Assembly (NCBI GenBank): GCA_003219115.1
Contig: QHPN01000049.1
Coordinates: 3,451-9,230, forward strand
Origin: Verrucomicrobiota bacterium
GTDB lineage: Bacteria; Verrucomicrobiota; Verrucomicrobiia; Chthoniobacterales; UBA10450
DNA length: 5,780 nucleotides
Direction of reading: 5' to 3'
This document shows, piece by piece, positions 1-5,323 of the stretch. Position 1 is the first letter of the stretch, and every line of letters begins with the position of its first letter. The position numbers and the translations under genes were made by a program. The notes beneath the pieces are model-generated. The model did not search any database, was not told the DNA's origin, and worked only from the letters and a program-made list of their open reading frames with translations.

Positions 1-1
1 G

Positions 2-1036
2 TTCGGCCTGGGTAAGGACGGCCCACCGTGCGACCTGAATACCCCTGTTACGATTAAAAGTTCGGGCGGCTCTCCCGGCACAATCTGGGCCGTGCGAAGT
101 GGTTCGCTCAAACTCGTCAGCGAAAGAGCACGCCTGGGTAAACCTCCGGCTCTGTACAATTTGCCAAGCGATATTGGCGAGACGCAAGATCTCGCACTCG
201 CGCAACCCGCCGACGTAGTCACACTAAAAAGCCTCTACGACCAATGGAACAGCCAAACAATCCCTCCTCTCTGGGTCGATAATACCGATGTCAAAATTAT
301 GCCTTTCGTATTAGCGGGGGACTGGAATGCCTACAATAAGAATGATGCGGCAACTCCGTGGCGATTCACCCGAATCACTGCGCCCGGTGTCGAAGGAACA
401 CCAGATGGCTTTAACTATTTTGCCACCACAATTCGGGTTGCTGCAACCGGAGGTAATACAACCCCCGGGTTGCATTCATTCACTTTTGTCGGTGGCAACT
501 CGTATTCCAAGCAGTGGACAGGAGCAGCTATCAACGTCGATGGCACGACCTCCGTCCCGTTCTTCTCCGGTAGTGCGTTGGGACCGTCGAATAGTATCTC
601 GTTACAAGACGGATACTATTATTCTTTCCGAATACTTGACTGGCAAAGCCAGGTCGGCTCCAGCATGAAGGTCGCAGTGATGAAAACCTCTGCTCCTCCA
701 GTTGCCGTTAGGTTGAGTGGTCAAACACCCACCGCCCCGACCTCACATGACTCTGTAGTTGTGAGTATCTCTACAAGTCAGCCGAAATCTGTAGAAGAGC
801 GTGTATATCTTCGCTGGTCAACTGACATGTTCGTCAGCTCGCACATGATCGAAGCGAGCGGCTCAGGACAAAACTACGCTGCAACGATACCCGCTCAGCA
901 GGCTGGAACTGGTGTGCAATACTGCGCGGTAATCTCCACCGGGGATCTCACTCCGATTGTAGCTTCCGGGGCAATCGACTCGTTAACGCTCGCGACCAGC
1001 AGCGTCTCGCATTTTGTGGTAGCGGCCAGCCCGTAA
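2..1036 (+). CDS. Sulfatase (arylsulfatase A type), C-terminal part with extra Ig-like module; 5' partial
   Basis: The frame is open from the left edge, so the gene starts upstream; the GTG at 92 is internal. The first ~95 residues carry the C-terminal subdomain of formylglycine sulfatases: an FG, then WAVRSGSLKLV (usual 'WAVRxGxWKLV'), ALYNLPSDIGETQDLA and LYDQWNSQTIPPLW, the usual end of the family. The catalytic Cys/Ser-x-Pro-x-Arg motif would lie outside the window. Beyond it are about 250 residues of beta-rich, Ser/Thr/Gly-rich sequence. The last ~115 residues form an Ig/Fn3-like module (VEERVYLRWSTDMFVSS, then YAATIPAQQAGTGVQY) of a type often seen on exported carbohydrate-active enzymes. 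The role is probably hydrolysis of sulfate esters on polysaccharides outside the cytoplasm. The stop TAA may be a frameshift product: the related copy at 3980-4311 lacks the T at 1034 and stays open. Confident in the sulfatase tail; substrate unknown. Confidence 0.85.
   Translation, partial: FGLGKDGPPCDLNTPVTIKSSGGSPGTIWAVRSGSLKLVSERARLGKPPALYNLPSDIGETQDLALAQPADVVTLKSLYDQWNSQTIPPLWVDNTDVKIMPFVLAGDWNAYNKNDAATPWRFTRITAPGVEGTPDGFNYFATTIRVAATGGNTTPGLHSFTFVGGNSYSKQWTGAAINVDGTTSVPFFSGSALGPSNSISLQDGYYYSFRILDWQSQVGSSMKVAVMKTSAPPVAVRLSGQTPTAPTSHDSVVVSISTSQPKSVEERVYLRWSTDMFVSSHMIEASGSGQNYAATIPAQQAGTGVQYCAVISTGDLTPIVASGAIDSLTLATSSVSHFVVAASP
691..1033 (+). repeat. Long direct repeat, copy A (last domain of the sulfatase gene)
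   Basis: This segment reappears at 3980-4311 in the same orientation. By hand alignment there are 19 substitutions over 332 aligned bases (about 94% identity) plus 11 bases (893-903) present here and absent from copy B. Homology begins abruptly at 'tgctcctccagttgcc' and continues weakly past the stop codon ('aacgctac' in both). This copy keeps its reading frame across the domain. Confidence 0.93.
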
Positions 1037-1172
1037 CGCTACTCCGGCTCCGACGAACGAACAACCGATGGTGACGCAGGCCGCGACCAGATCGTCCGGA
1101 GACATAACACAAGTTTGGGCGGCTCGGCAACTGACAATGGTTTACCGAATCCGCCATCAAATGGCGAATTAG
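1035..1172 (+). pseudogene. Decayed continuation of the sulfatase-tail reading frame
   Basis: If the T at 1034 is treated as an insertion, as copy B suggests, the frame reads on from AAC at 1035 to a TAG at 1170. It begins NATPAPTNEQPMVTQAAT, which resembles the linker and first strand of PKD/cadherin-like domains that follow such Ig modules in multi-domain verrucomicrobial proteins. Around 1116-1140 the DNA could encode 'ALGTDNG', typical of that domain, only if further single-base shifts are allowed, so decay seems advanced. The comparison with copy B is seen in the sequence; the domain identity is inference from short motifs. It could also be ordinary 3' untranslated sequence. Confidence 0.4.
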
Positions 1173-1238
1173 AAAAGCCTGATTAGAGGCTGCACCCTCC
1201 TTCACGGGTCATTTCCTCTCTTTCTTGGCTTATTGACC

Positions 1239-1257
1239 CAGATCCGCGAAGGATCTG
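1239..1257. repeat. Hairpin: 7-bp perfect stem, 5-base loop
   Basis: Arms cagatcc (1239-1245) and ggatctg (1251-1257) are exact reverse complements around the loop gcgaa. On the plus strand it is followed by a purine-rich run (aaaaaggggg), not T residues, so it does not fit an intrinsic terminator there. It may be a small RNA structure or a palindromic protein-binding site. Confidence 0.5.
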
Positions 1258-1366
1258 AAAAAGGGGGAGAAAATTCGCCGAGAAAAAGGCCTTCTTACCC
1301 GTACCCCAACTTTCGATCTTTTGCCGACAATAACGAAGCACGTGTGTCGCTGCCTGGACATGCTTT

Positions 1367-1388
1367 GGCAAAACTGTGCGGTTTTGCC
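1367..1388. promoter_or_regulatory. Inverted repeat, candidate operator or terminase-type binding site
   Basis: GGCAAAAC (1367-1374) and GTTTTGCC (1381-1388) are perfect 8-bp arms separated by six bases, ending 21 bases before the GTG start at 1410. The right arm overlaps the second copy of the direct repeat ttttgccga (1382-1390), whose first copy is at 1319-1327, 63 bases away, about six helical turns. Position and symmetry suit a site for a dimeric DNA-binding protein, possibly the HTH protein encoded next. There is no trailing T run, so it is not a standard terminator. The function is inferred. Confidence 0.45.
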
Positions 1389-1409
1389 GAGATGGATGAT
1401 AGTTGAACA

Positions 1410-1988
1410 GTGGAACCTCGTCACCTGACCCGAGTAAAATGCGATCAAGTTCGACTTGATTACGAAACAAGTTCCGACAGACCAACCTTGCGCGAATTAG
1501 CACACAAATATTTCCTGTCCCGTTCGACAATTTTTAAGCGGAACAGAACGCGCTTATTGAAGCAACGCGGAAGCAGATTGTTGAAAAACTGGAAAGCAAA
1601 GATGGAAAGCGCAACGATGGAAGTCGTTCAGCTTGTGGCAACGCAGGTGATTGCAGATTTGCAGCCCTGGATCGAGCGTGAGAAAGCCCAGCACATTAAA
1701 CGAGCTGTTCGGATGGCCAAGCGTGGCTTCGAGCGGATCGAGAGACTGTGGGACGAAAGAGACGTGGCTGACTCCAAGGCGGAAAGCCTTGGTGTCGCGG
1801 CGACCCTCGACAAACAGGACGCAATCATTAGGCGCAACCTTGGAATGAACGAGACGTCGGCTGGCTGGTGTTCGCTTAAGTTGCACGTCCTGACTGGTGG
1901 CCGCACAATAATCAGCCCTCAGCCGTCGATAGATCAGAGTGGTGAGGTCGCGCCCGAGAAGACTATTCCTCAAGATCAAGCTCGCTAA
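1410..1988 (+). CDS. Helix-turn-helix protein, small terminase-like DNA-binding family
   Basis: The 192-residue protein starts at GTG 1410, six bases after an in-frame TGA (1404), with no clear Shine-Dalgarno. Residues 14-45 read VRLDYETSSDRPTLRELAHKY followed by LSRSTIFKRN, an N-terminal helix-turn-helix of the kind in small terminase subunits and related proteins (typical form 'YxxGxxSLRELAxKYGVSxSTV'). Residues 50-130 are a long charged helical region. The C-terminal part contains LDKQDAIIRRNLGMNE and LKLHVLTGGRTII, a layout common at the end of such proteins. If it is a small terminase it would bind viral DNA at the packaging site, but no large terminase or other packaging gene lies within view, so it may be a prophage relic or a diverged regulator. 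Inverted and direct repeats lie just upstream. It appears intact. Family assignment is by pattern recognition only. Confidence 0.6.
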   Translation: MEPRHLTRVKCDQVRLDYETSSDRPTLRELAHKYFLSRSTIFKRNRTRLLKQRGSRLLKNWKAKMESATMEVVQLVATQVIADLQPWIEREKAQHIKRAVRMAKRGFERIERLWDERDVADSKAESLGVAATLDKQDAIIRRNLGMNETSAGWCSLKLHVLTGGRTIISPQPSIDQSGEVAPEKTIPQDQAR

Positions 1989-2140
1989 AGTATCGCTTCT
2001 AAGGTGGTAGCGATTTGCGGTCGCCTACTACTCAAAAACGATTTTTTCTTTTAAGGACTGGTGGAGCTGCAGGTACCCTGTATGCCCCGTTGCGACCAAA
2101 CACCAGTGGGGAGTGAGTCCAGAACACGATAAGTCCGGAC
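1989..2140. other. Intergenic stretch between convergent genes
   Basis: No gene is supported. Just after the stop of the HTH gene lies a 6-bp stem (atcgct 1992-1997 with agcgat 2009-2014, 11-base loop). A T-rich tract follows at 2042-2052, too far from the stem to make a good intrinsic terminator. An 8-base palindrome gtccggac lies near 2133-2140. The genes on either side point towards each other, so transcription from both may end here. Confidence 0.4.
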
Positions 2141-2344
2141 CTAAAAATAGGCCCTTTGGGAGACCAAGCTCCCGCAGTCTCTGCACCGACAGTAAACCGC
2201 CAATTCAAAAGCATCTTCATCGCCGTAAAGATTCACTGAAAAACTCGCACTACCCTTTGTGCCATCGCTCTTCGGCCACTCCGCGATGCATCGGGCAAAC
2301 CATCTTTCGGACTTTCGCCGTACGTCTTGGCGGCAAAACACCAT
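2141..2344 (-). CDS. Small AP2-domain-like DNA-binding protein
   Basis: The 67-residue protein starts at ATG 2344, or at the next codon, GTG 2341, which has a better spaced GGAG. Residues 14-53 match the AP2/integrase-type fold signature: RWFAR (14-18), a basic/polar hairpin around WPKSDGTKG (23-31), SFSVNLYGDEDAFELAV (34-50), then Arg53. The 'FSVxxYGxxxAFxxAVxxR' ending is the hallmark of bacterial and apicomplexan-type AP2 modules, which bind DNA through a three-stranded sheet. In bacteria such modules occur alone, on homing endonucleases and on phage proteins. Here it stands alone, and the Cys-rich tail after residue 53 may be a frameshifted end. It is transcribed away from the CHAP gene, leaving a shared upstream region of 241 bases. 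It could be a regulator or a remnant of a mobile endonuclease. The family call rests on motif recognition; no function is shown. Confidence 0.5.
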   Translation of the reverse strand: MVFCRQDVRRKSERWFARCIAEWPKSDGTKGSASFSVNLYGDEDAFELAVYCRCRDCGSLVSQRAYF

Positions 2345-2585
2345 TACTCCAATCGTGTTTCAAAAGGTGGATAAAAAGATGGATCGTCTGACGTAAGGAG
2401 CCTGCTTCCGGTGGTTTGATGCGCAAGATCACCGCGCAATCGATGGGTCGCGGGGAGCGGTGGCGTACGCGCGCACAACCGGAATGTGCGTTAATAATCG
2501 CCGCTGATTGAATCCTCCATCCAGTGAACGGTATGGACATTGCTGGGGCAGAATTATGAAAAAAACGGTTTACTAGTCCGCCCGC
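2345..2585. other. Divergent intergenic region (AP2-like / CHAP)
   Basis: This region would hold the promoters of both divergent genes. It contains a direct hexamer pair gcgcaa (2421-2426 and 2434-2439, 13 bases apart), which also gives a 5-bp inverted repeat tgcgc/gcgca around aagatcacc. A possible plus-strand promoter lies at 2508-2537. A six-codon ORF, MKKTVY (2556-2576), lies shortly before the CHAP start and is probably chance. Longer frames across it lack recognisable motifs. Confidence 0.4.
2508..2537 (+). promoter_or_regulatory. Possible sigma70-type promoter for the CHAP gene
   Basis: TTGAAT (2508-2513) and TATGGA (2532-2537) are separated by 18 bases and lie about 50 bases before the ATG at 2586. 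Each box departs from consensus at two positions, so this is only the best-looking candidate in the region. Confidence 0.25.
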
Positions 2586-3128
2586 ATGGTGAATGCCGAT
2601 ACTTATGAAAGACCAATCTCACCTAAAAACAGACTGAAACGACGCATCGCCACCGGCGGATCTCGCGCCAAAGTCATATGTTTGGGGACGCTCTGCCTTG
2701 CGGTTGGCATCGCCAATTCCCTGGCATTAACCGACGCCTACGATTACAGAGGTGTATGCCCCACTCCGGATGGAGGCAAGCGGATCCTGGACAAATGGAA
2801 CGAATGGATTTGCGAATGTACCAGCTATGTCGCTGACAAACTGAACGAGCGTGGAGTACCGTTCACCTCCCGCTACAAGAATGTCCGCTGGAAAAGTGCA
2901 GGCAACTGGATCAATGCGGCTACTCTTGCCGGTGTCCCGTACAACAAAACTCCTCGGATCGGCGATGTCGCGTGGTTTGCATATGGGCACGTTGCTTACG
3001 TCGGGGCAGTGGACTCCTATGGCGACGTGACGATTTCTGAGTACAACTGGGGTGTGCCGCACGACTATCACACACGGACAGTAAGCCGGGGGGCTAAGGC
3101 CTACCCTAATTACTTCATTCATTTTTAG
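2586..3128 (+). CDS. Exported CHAP-domain cysteine peptidase/amidase
   Basis: The 180-residue protein has an N-terminal basic stretch (KRRIATGGSRAK, 18-29) and a hydrophobic segment (31-47) ending in NSLA, consistent with a signal peptide or membrane anchor, so it should act outside the cytoplasm. Residues ~70-180 form a CHAP domain: nucleophile Cys78 in ECTSYVADKL, catalytic His135 in GHVAYVGAV, and Glu152 in SEYNW as the likely third residue. IGDVAWF (125-131) and the closing YPNYFIHF are also typical. CHAP enzymes cleave amide bonds in peptidoglycan stem peptides or cross-bridges, or glutathionylspermidine. The domain looks complete, with all catalytic residues. No Shine-Dalgarno precedes ATG 2586. 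A HEAT-like membrane protein follows after 67 bases on the same strand, so the two may be co-transcribed. Roles as autolysin, division hydrolase or antibacterial effector all remain open; the exact substrate cannot be read from the sequence. Confidence 0.88.
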   Translation: MVNADTYERPISPKNRLKRRIATGGSRAKVICLGTLCLAVGIANSLALTDAYDYRGVCPTPDGGKRILDKWNEWICECTSYVADKLNERGVPFTSRYKNVRWKSAGNWINAATLAGVPYNKTPRIGDVAWFAYGHVAYVGAVDSYGDVTISEYNWGVPHDYHTRTVSRGAKAYPNYFIHF

Positions 3129-3195
3129 TGCTGCCCTTCATGAGGAGGCGTAGCAAAAACGACAACTTCGAGACGCTTCAGCCTGGATCGTAGAG

Positions 3196-3969
3196 ATGAC
3201 GAACAGAGCATTCAACCGCAGGTGGAAAAGCCTCGCTGTTGTGGCGATAAGCGTCATCGCTATCGGCGCATCTCTTTGGGGCTGGCGGAACCTCGATACC
3301 AGCAACGGTCAATCAGCAGTTCCGGTTGCGCCTGCGGCCAGTCAGCGGCGTGCTGCCGATGCGATAGAACCGACGGGTGCCAAGCAGGCGGCGCCGATTC
3401 CGGAGGCGCCTGCGACCGGCGACAAGACCAGCTCCGTCGCTAAAGTTGATTCCGACCGCGTGGATGAATTGACGGCCGCGCTCAATTCGGGTGGTGTTGA
3501 CGAGCAGATTGAAGCGATAAGACTGTTTGCCAAGGTGGGCACGGCCGAGCAAAAATCGGCGATTGTGGCGGAGGCCGGAAATCGAGACGCGAATGTGGCA
3601 GTGCGCCTTGCTGCCGTTGAGAACATCGATTGGCGCGAGCACATGGATTTGATCACAGACATCATCCGGTCTGAGCCAGAACTTGGCGAAGCAGCACTCT
3701 ACGTTGCAGCGCACAAGGAGCTGCCACCAGAAGTCGTTGCGGCTGTCGCGGAAACCGCTGCACCTTTGTTCCAAGCGTCGGCTGACCCGGGTTTTCAGCT
3801 CGCCGTCCTGAATTTTTTTATCGAGCACCACTTAGACGGCTTCGCGATGCTGATAGCCAAGGCAAACACCAACGGCTATTCCGAGACGGAAATTGAAGAC
3901 TTCAATCAGCTCATCGCTACCTGGAACCGTGAAAAAGGATTCCTCCAGGACACTCCAAATCCGAAGTGA
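3196..3969 (+). CDS. Membrane-anchored HEAT-like helical repeat protein
   Basis: The 257-residue protein has a short basic N-terminus (NRRWK), one hydrophobic segment at ~12-30 (SLAVVAISVIAIGASLWGW), and an Ala/Pro-rich linker at 34-83. A helical domain follows at 85-240 with HEAT-like pairs, e.g. DEQIEAIRLFAKVG then NVAVRLAAVENIDW, and later GFQLAVLNFFIEHHLDGF. Topology suggests an anchor with the repeat domain in the periplasm. HEAT-type domains act as protein-binding scaffolds and have no active site. It lies 67 bases behind the CHAP gene on the same strand, so it may hold, localise or inhibit that enzyme; this is inference from position and topology. Start ATG 3196 is preceded only by a weak GAG; an in-frame TAG at 3151 with no other start codon between supports it. 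The stop at 3967-3969 lies ten bases before copy B of the sulfatase-tail repeat. I do not recognise a named family. Confidence 0.75.
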   Translation: MTNRAFNRRWKSLAVVAISVIAIGASLWGWRNLDTSNGQSAVPVAPAASQRRAADAIEPTGAKQAAPIPEAPATGDKTSSVAKVDSDRVDELTAALNSGGVDEQIEAIRLFAKVGTAEQKSAIVAEAGNRDANVAVRLAAVENIDWREHMDLITDIIRSEPELGEAALYVAAHKELPPEVVAAVAETAAPLFQASADPGFQLAVLNFFIEHHLDGFAMLIAKANTNGYSETEIEDFNQLIATWNREKGFLQDTPNPK

Positions 3970-3979
3970 AATCGAGGAC

Positions 3980-4311
3980 TGCTCCTCCAGTTGCCGTTAG
4001 GTTGAGCGGTCAAACACCCACCGTACCGAGCTCAGATGACTCTGTAGTTGTGAGTATCTCTACAAGTCAGCCGAAATCTGTAGAAGAGCGTCTATATCTT
4101 CGCTGGTCAACTGACATGTTCGTCAGCTCGCACATGATCGAAGCGAGCGGCTCAGAGCAAAACTACGCTGCAACGATACCCTGGAACTGGTGTGCAATAC
4201 TGCGCGGTAATCTCCACCGGGGATCTCACTCCGGTCGTATCTTCCGGGGCAATCGACTCTTTAACGCTAGCGACCAGCAGCGTCTCGCATTATGTGTTGG
4301 CGGTCAATCCG
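3980..4311 (+). repeat. Long direct repeat, copy B
   Basis: This copy is about 94% identical to 691-1033 (19 substitutions in 332 aligned bases by hand count), with an 11-base deletion after 4181. The left boundary is sharp: bases before 3980 do not match those before 691. With copy A it encloses the HTH, AP2-like, CHAP and HEAT genes as direct repeats about 3.3 kb apart. Confidence 0.93.
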
Positions 4312-4498
4312 AACGCTACCGAACCGTGAGCTTTGAGAACGCCCATGGCGGTGCGACTTGCGCAACTTCTTCCACCTCGGGTATTATACCCTGCAATTAG
4401 CAGCGAGCGACGGTGTCTTTGTCGGCAAAGATAGCGCCGTAATCACAGTAAATGCTGCTTCGTTGCTAGTGACGAATAGGGTGCGCCTCGTCAAATGA
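3980..4498 (+). pseudogene. Frameshifted remnant: sulfatase-tail Ig-like module plus PKD-like domain
   Basis: The remnant can be read through three frames. It starts as a copy of the final sulfatase module (PPVAVRLSGQTP to YAATIP). It then shifts frame where 11 bases present in copy A are missing after 4181 and continues as GTGVQYCAVIST to NPNATEP with a stop at 4327. It resumes in the first frame at about 4323 as TVSFENAHGGATCATSST, and shifts again near 4380 to YYTLQLAASDGVFVG and SAVITVNAA, ending at TGA 4496. 'TVSFxNA...ATxSTxGxYTLxLAASDG' is the usual end of a PKD/cadherin-like domain in large secreted proteins. No sulfatase core and no plausible start lie upstream, since the HEAT gene abuts it. 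It is almost certainly non-functional. The continuous 3966-4400 frame that covers part of it is a frameshift artefact rather than a gene. Confidence 0.8.
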
Positions 4499-4538
4499 CG
4501 CCGCGCACGGTATCCGGTGAAATTGTCTCAACGAGATT

Positions 4539-4726
4539 CTACTCACCGTCGAGCACTCGTATTTCGGTCGGTGCATATCCGCCCGCTGGCGTGCATATTC
4601 CAACGCGTGTTCACGAGCCATTTCTCCGCAGTATAACGGGGAGACCCCGTCACCTTCGTAAACTTCCCAGCCGCCTTGCTTCTGCCAGCGAGAATCACGT
4701 GACGGTCGCACCTGAATGATTCTCGT
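4539..4726 (-). pseudogene. DUF2188-like small protein remnant with lost start and a frameshift
   Basis: The conceptual protein of about 62 residues begins RIIQVRPSRDSRW, then GGWEVYEGDGVSPLY and AREHALEYARQRA. This fits DUF2188-type proteins ('W-x-V...G...AxxxAxxxA'), which are small, one-domain and of unknown role. Two lesions are visible. The codon where a Met would be expected is ACG (4726-4724), one base after the stop of the upstream mini L7/L12-like gene. In the QRA region (about 4580-4585) a one-base shift is needed to reach GYAPTEIRVLDGE and a TAG at 4541-4539; 'EIRVLDxxG' is a common ending of the family. Without the shift the frame runs on to 4466 through motif-free sequence. A TTG at 4783 could start the unshifted frame, but it would overlap the upstream gene by 56 bases and add 19 residues unlike the family. 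A functional non-ATG start cannot be excluded. Confidence 0.5.
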
Positions 4727-4727
4727 G

Positions 4728-4928
4728 CTAATGCCGTACCGAGACTTTTGATAACCGATCTGCCTCCGCTGCTTCGGATTCAACAGTAAGGGATTTAATG
4801 AAGTTCTGAGCCTCTGTTAGATTGCCTTCTGTTGCCGAAAGATAAATCCTCTTCGCCTTCACCCTATCGCCAGCGTCTATGGCCTTAACGATCTCTTCGT
4901 GCTCTTCTGGTTTTAGTTCCCGCTTCAT
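4728..4928 (-). CDS. Mini ribosomal protein L7/L12 C-terminal-domain-like protein
   Basis: The 66-residue protein starts at ATG 4928 with no Shine-Dalgarno. Residues 9-50 follow the L7/L12 C-terminal pattern: EEIVKAIDAGDRVKAKRIYL, then an acidic/Gly turn TEGNLTEAQNFI and KSL, as in 'IxaGkKIeAIKlYReaTGxgLkEAKdxVexL'. A full L7/L12 is about 120 residues with an N-terminal dimerisation domain and hinge; neither is present, so this is a stand-alone mini-domain of the kind scattered through Verrucomicrobia and other bacteria, not the ribosomal stalk protein. Its function is unknown; protein-protein contact is plausible. The last 15 residues are unstructured. It is followed after one base by the DUF2188-like remnant, suggesting an old two-gene operon on the minus strand. 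The gene looks intact, though its neighbourhood is decayed. Confidence 0.6.
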   Translation of the reverse strand: MKRELKPEEHEEIVKAIDAGDRVKAKRIYLSATEGNLTEAQNFIKSLTVESEAAEADRLSKVSVRH

Positions 4929-5323
4929 TGACGTAAGGCCGAAGACTCGTTCAGGGTAACTGAAAGGGTACTGACCCGTTATATTGACAGTCGAGAAGCC
5001 TAAGGAGAGAGCGAGCTTGAATCATCTTACTGGGCGCGGAATTTACGCTTAAGGACGTCGCAGTGTGCATAAGACTCGTCAAGGCGTCAATCATTATCTT
5101 ACTAAGTTTCATAATATTCGGCCAGTGGCAAGGCCGTCACTCGGTTATGCTTTAACCGGAGCCGTTGCGATTACCCGATTGGCGGCAAACATTGGTCTTC
5201 CCACATGGAATTGATGTCACGGTTGGAGCCAATGAAATACTGGGCGATCGTCGCTGACAAGCTCACTGGCTGCAGGTTGGTCTTGGGGCTATTGCAGCGC
5301 CGTAAATCGTCATCGGTGATGCC
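4929..5323. other. Stretch without a supported gene
   Basis: No coding sequence, RNA gene or repeat could be supported. A perfect TTGACA lies at 4984-4989, but the region 16-18 bases downstream is not a -10 box. A plus-strand frame without a good start runs from about 5053 to 5214 (NHYLTKFHNIRPVARPS is part of it), and another short piece reads FPHGIDVTVGANEILGDRR before a TGA near 5255, in the same frame as the propeller-like gene at 5324. The latter may be a decayed upstream part of that gene, but the match is too short to call. Confidence 0.4.

Larger units (their letters stand above)
1173..1409. other. Gene-free leader upstream of the HTH gene
   Basis: No convincing coding sequence is seen on either strand; the minus-strand frames across it are low-complexity Arg/Ser/Phe translations without recognisable motifs. 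The stretch holds a hairpin (1239-1257), a 9-base direct repeat 'ttttgccga' (1319-1327 and 1382-1390) and an inverted repeat (1367-1388). A TTGACC at 1233 resembles a -35 box, but the base of the hairpin fills its spacer and the following TGAAAA is a poor -10, so no promoter is called. Confidence 0.55.

Noticed and set aside
327..668. Plus-strand alternative frame inside the sulfatase gene
   Set aside because: A shadow of the sulfatase tail frame with no motif.
1183..1530. Minus-strand open frame of 115 codons across the leader and the start of the HTH gene
   Set aside because: The translation is basic and serine-rich without any recognisable motif, and it overlaps the better-supported plus-strand gene.
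1554..1979. Long minus-strand open frame (141 codons) opposite the HTH gene
   Set aside because: It is antisense to a gene with a recognisable HTH and family-like ending; its translation shows no motif.
1992..2052. Intrinsic terminator after the HTH gene
   Set aside because: The 6-bp stem has an 11-base loop and the T tract lies nearly 30 bases downstream, so it does not fit the model.
2556..2576. Six-codon ORF MKKTVY before the CHAP gene, as a leader peptide
   Set aside because: No attenuator-like hairpins or codon bias around it; probably chance.
2727..3122. Minus-strand frame opposite the CHAP gene
   Set aside because: The plus strand encodes a complete CHAP domain with catalytic residues; the antisense frame has none.
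3140..3193. 17-codon ORF (starts MRRRSK) between the CHAP and HEAT genes
   Set aside because: No Shine-Dalgarno before its ATG and too short to judge; a leader role cannot be supported.
3313..3831. Minus-strand open frame of 172 codons opposite the HEAT-like gene
   Set aside because: An Arg-rich shadow frame of an alanine-rich gene; the plus strand has a membrane anchor and a coherent helical domain.
691..4311. Copies A and B as insertion-sequence ends or long terminal repeats
   Set aside because: The repeat encodes part of a secreted protein domain, has no terminal inverted repeats, and no transposase or integrase is visible.
4495..4719. Plus-strand frame of 74 codons opposite the DUF2188-like relic
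   Set aside because: The minus strand carries family-like motifs; the plus frame shows none and begins at the end of the pseudogene.
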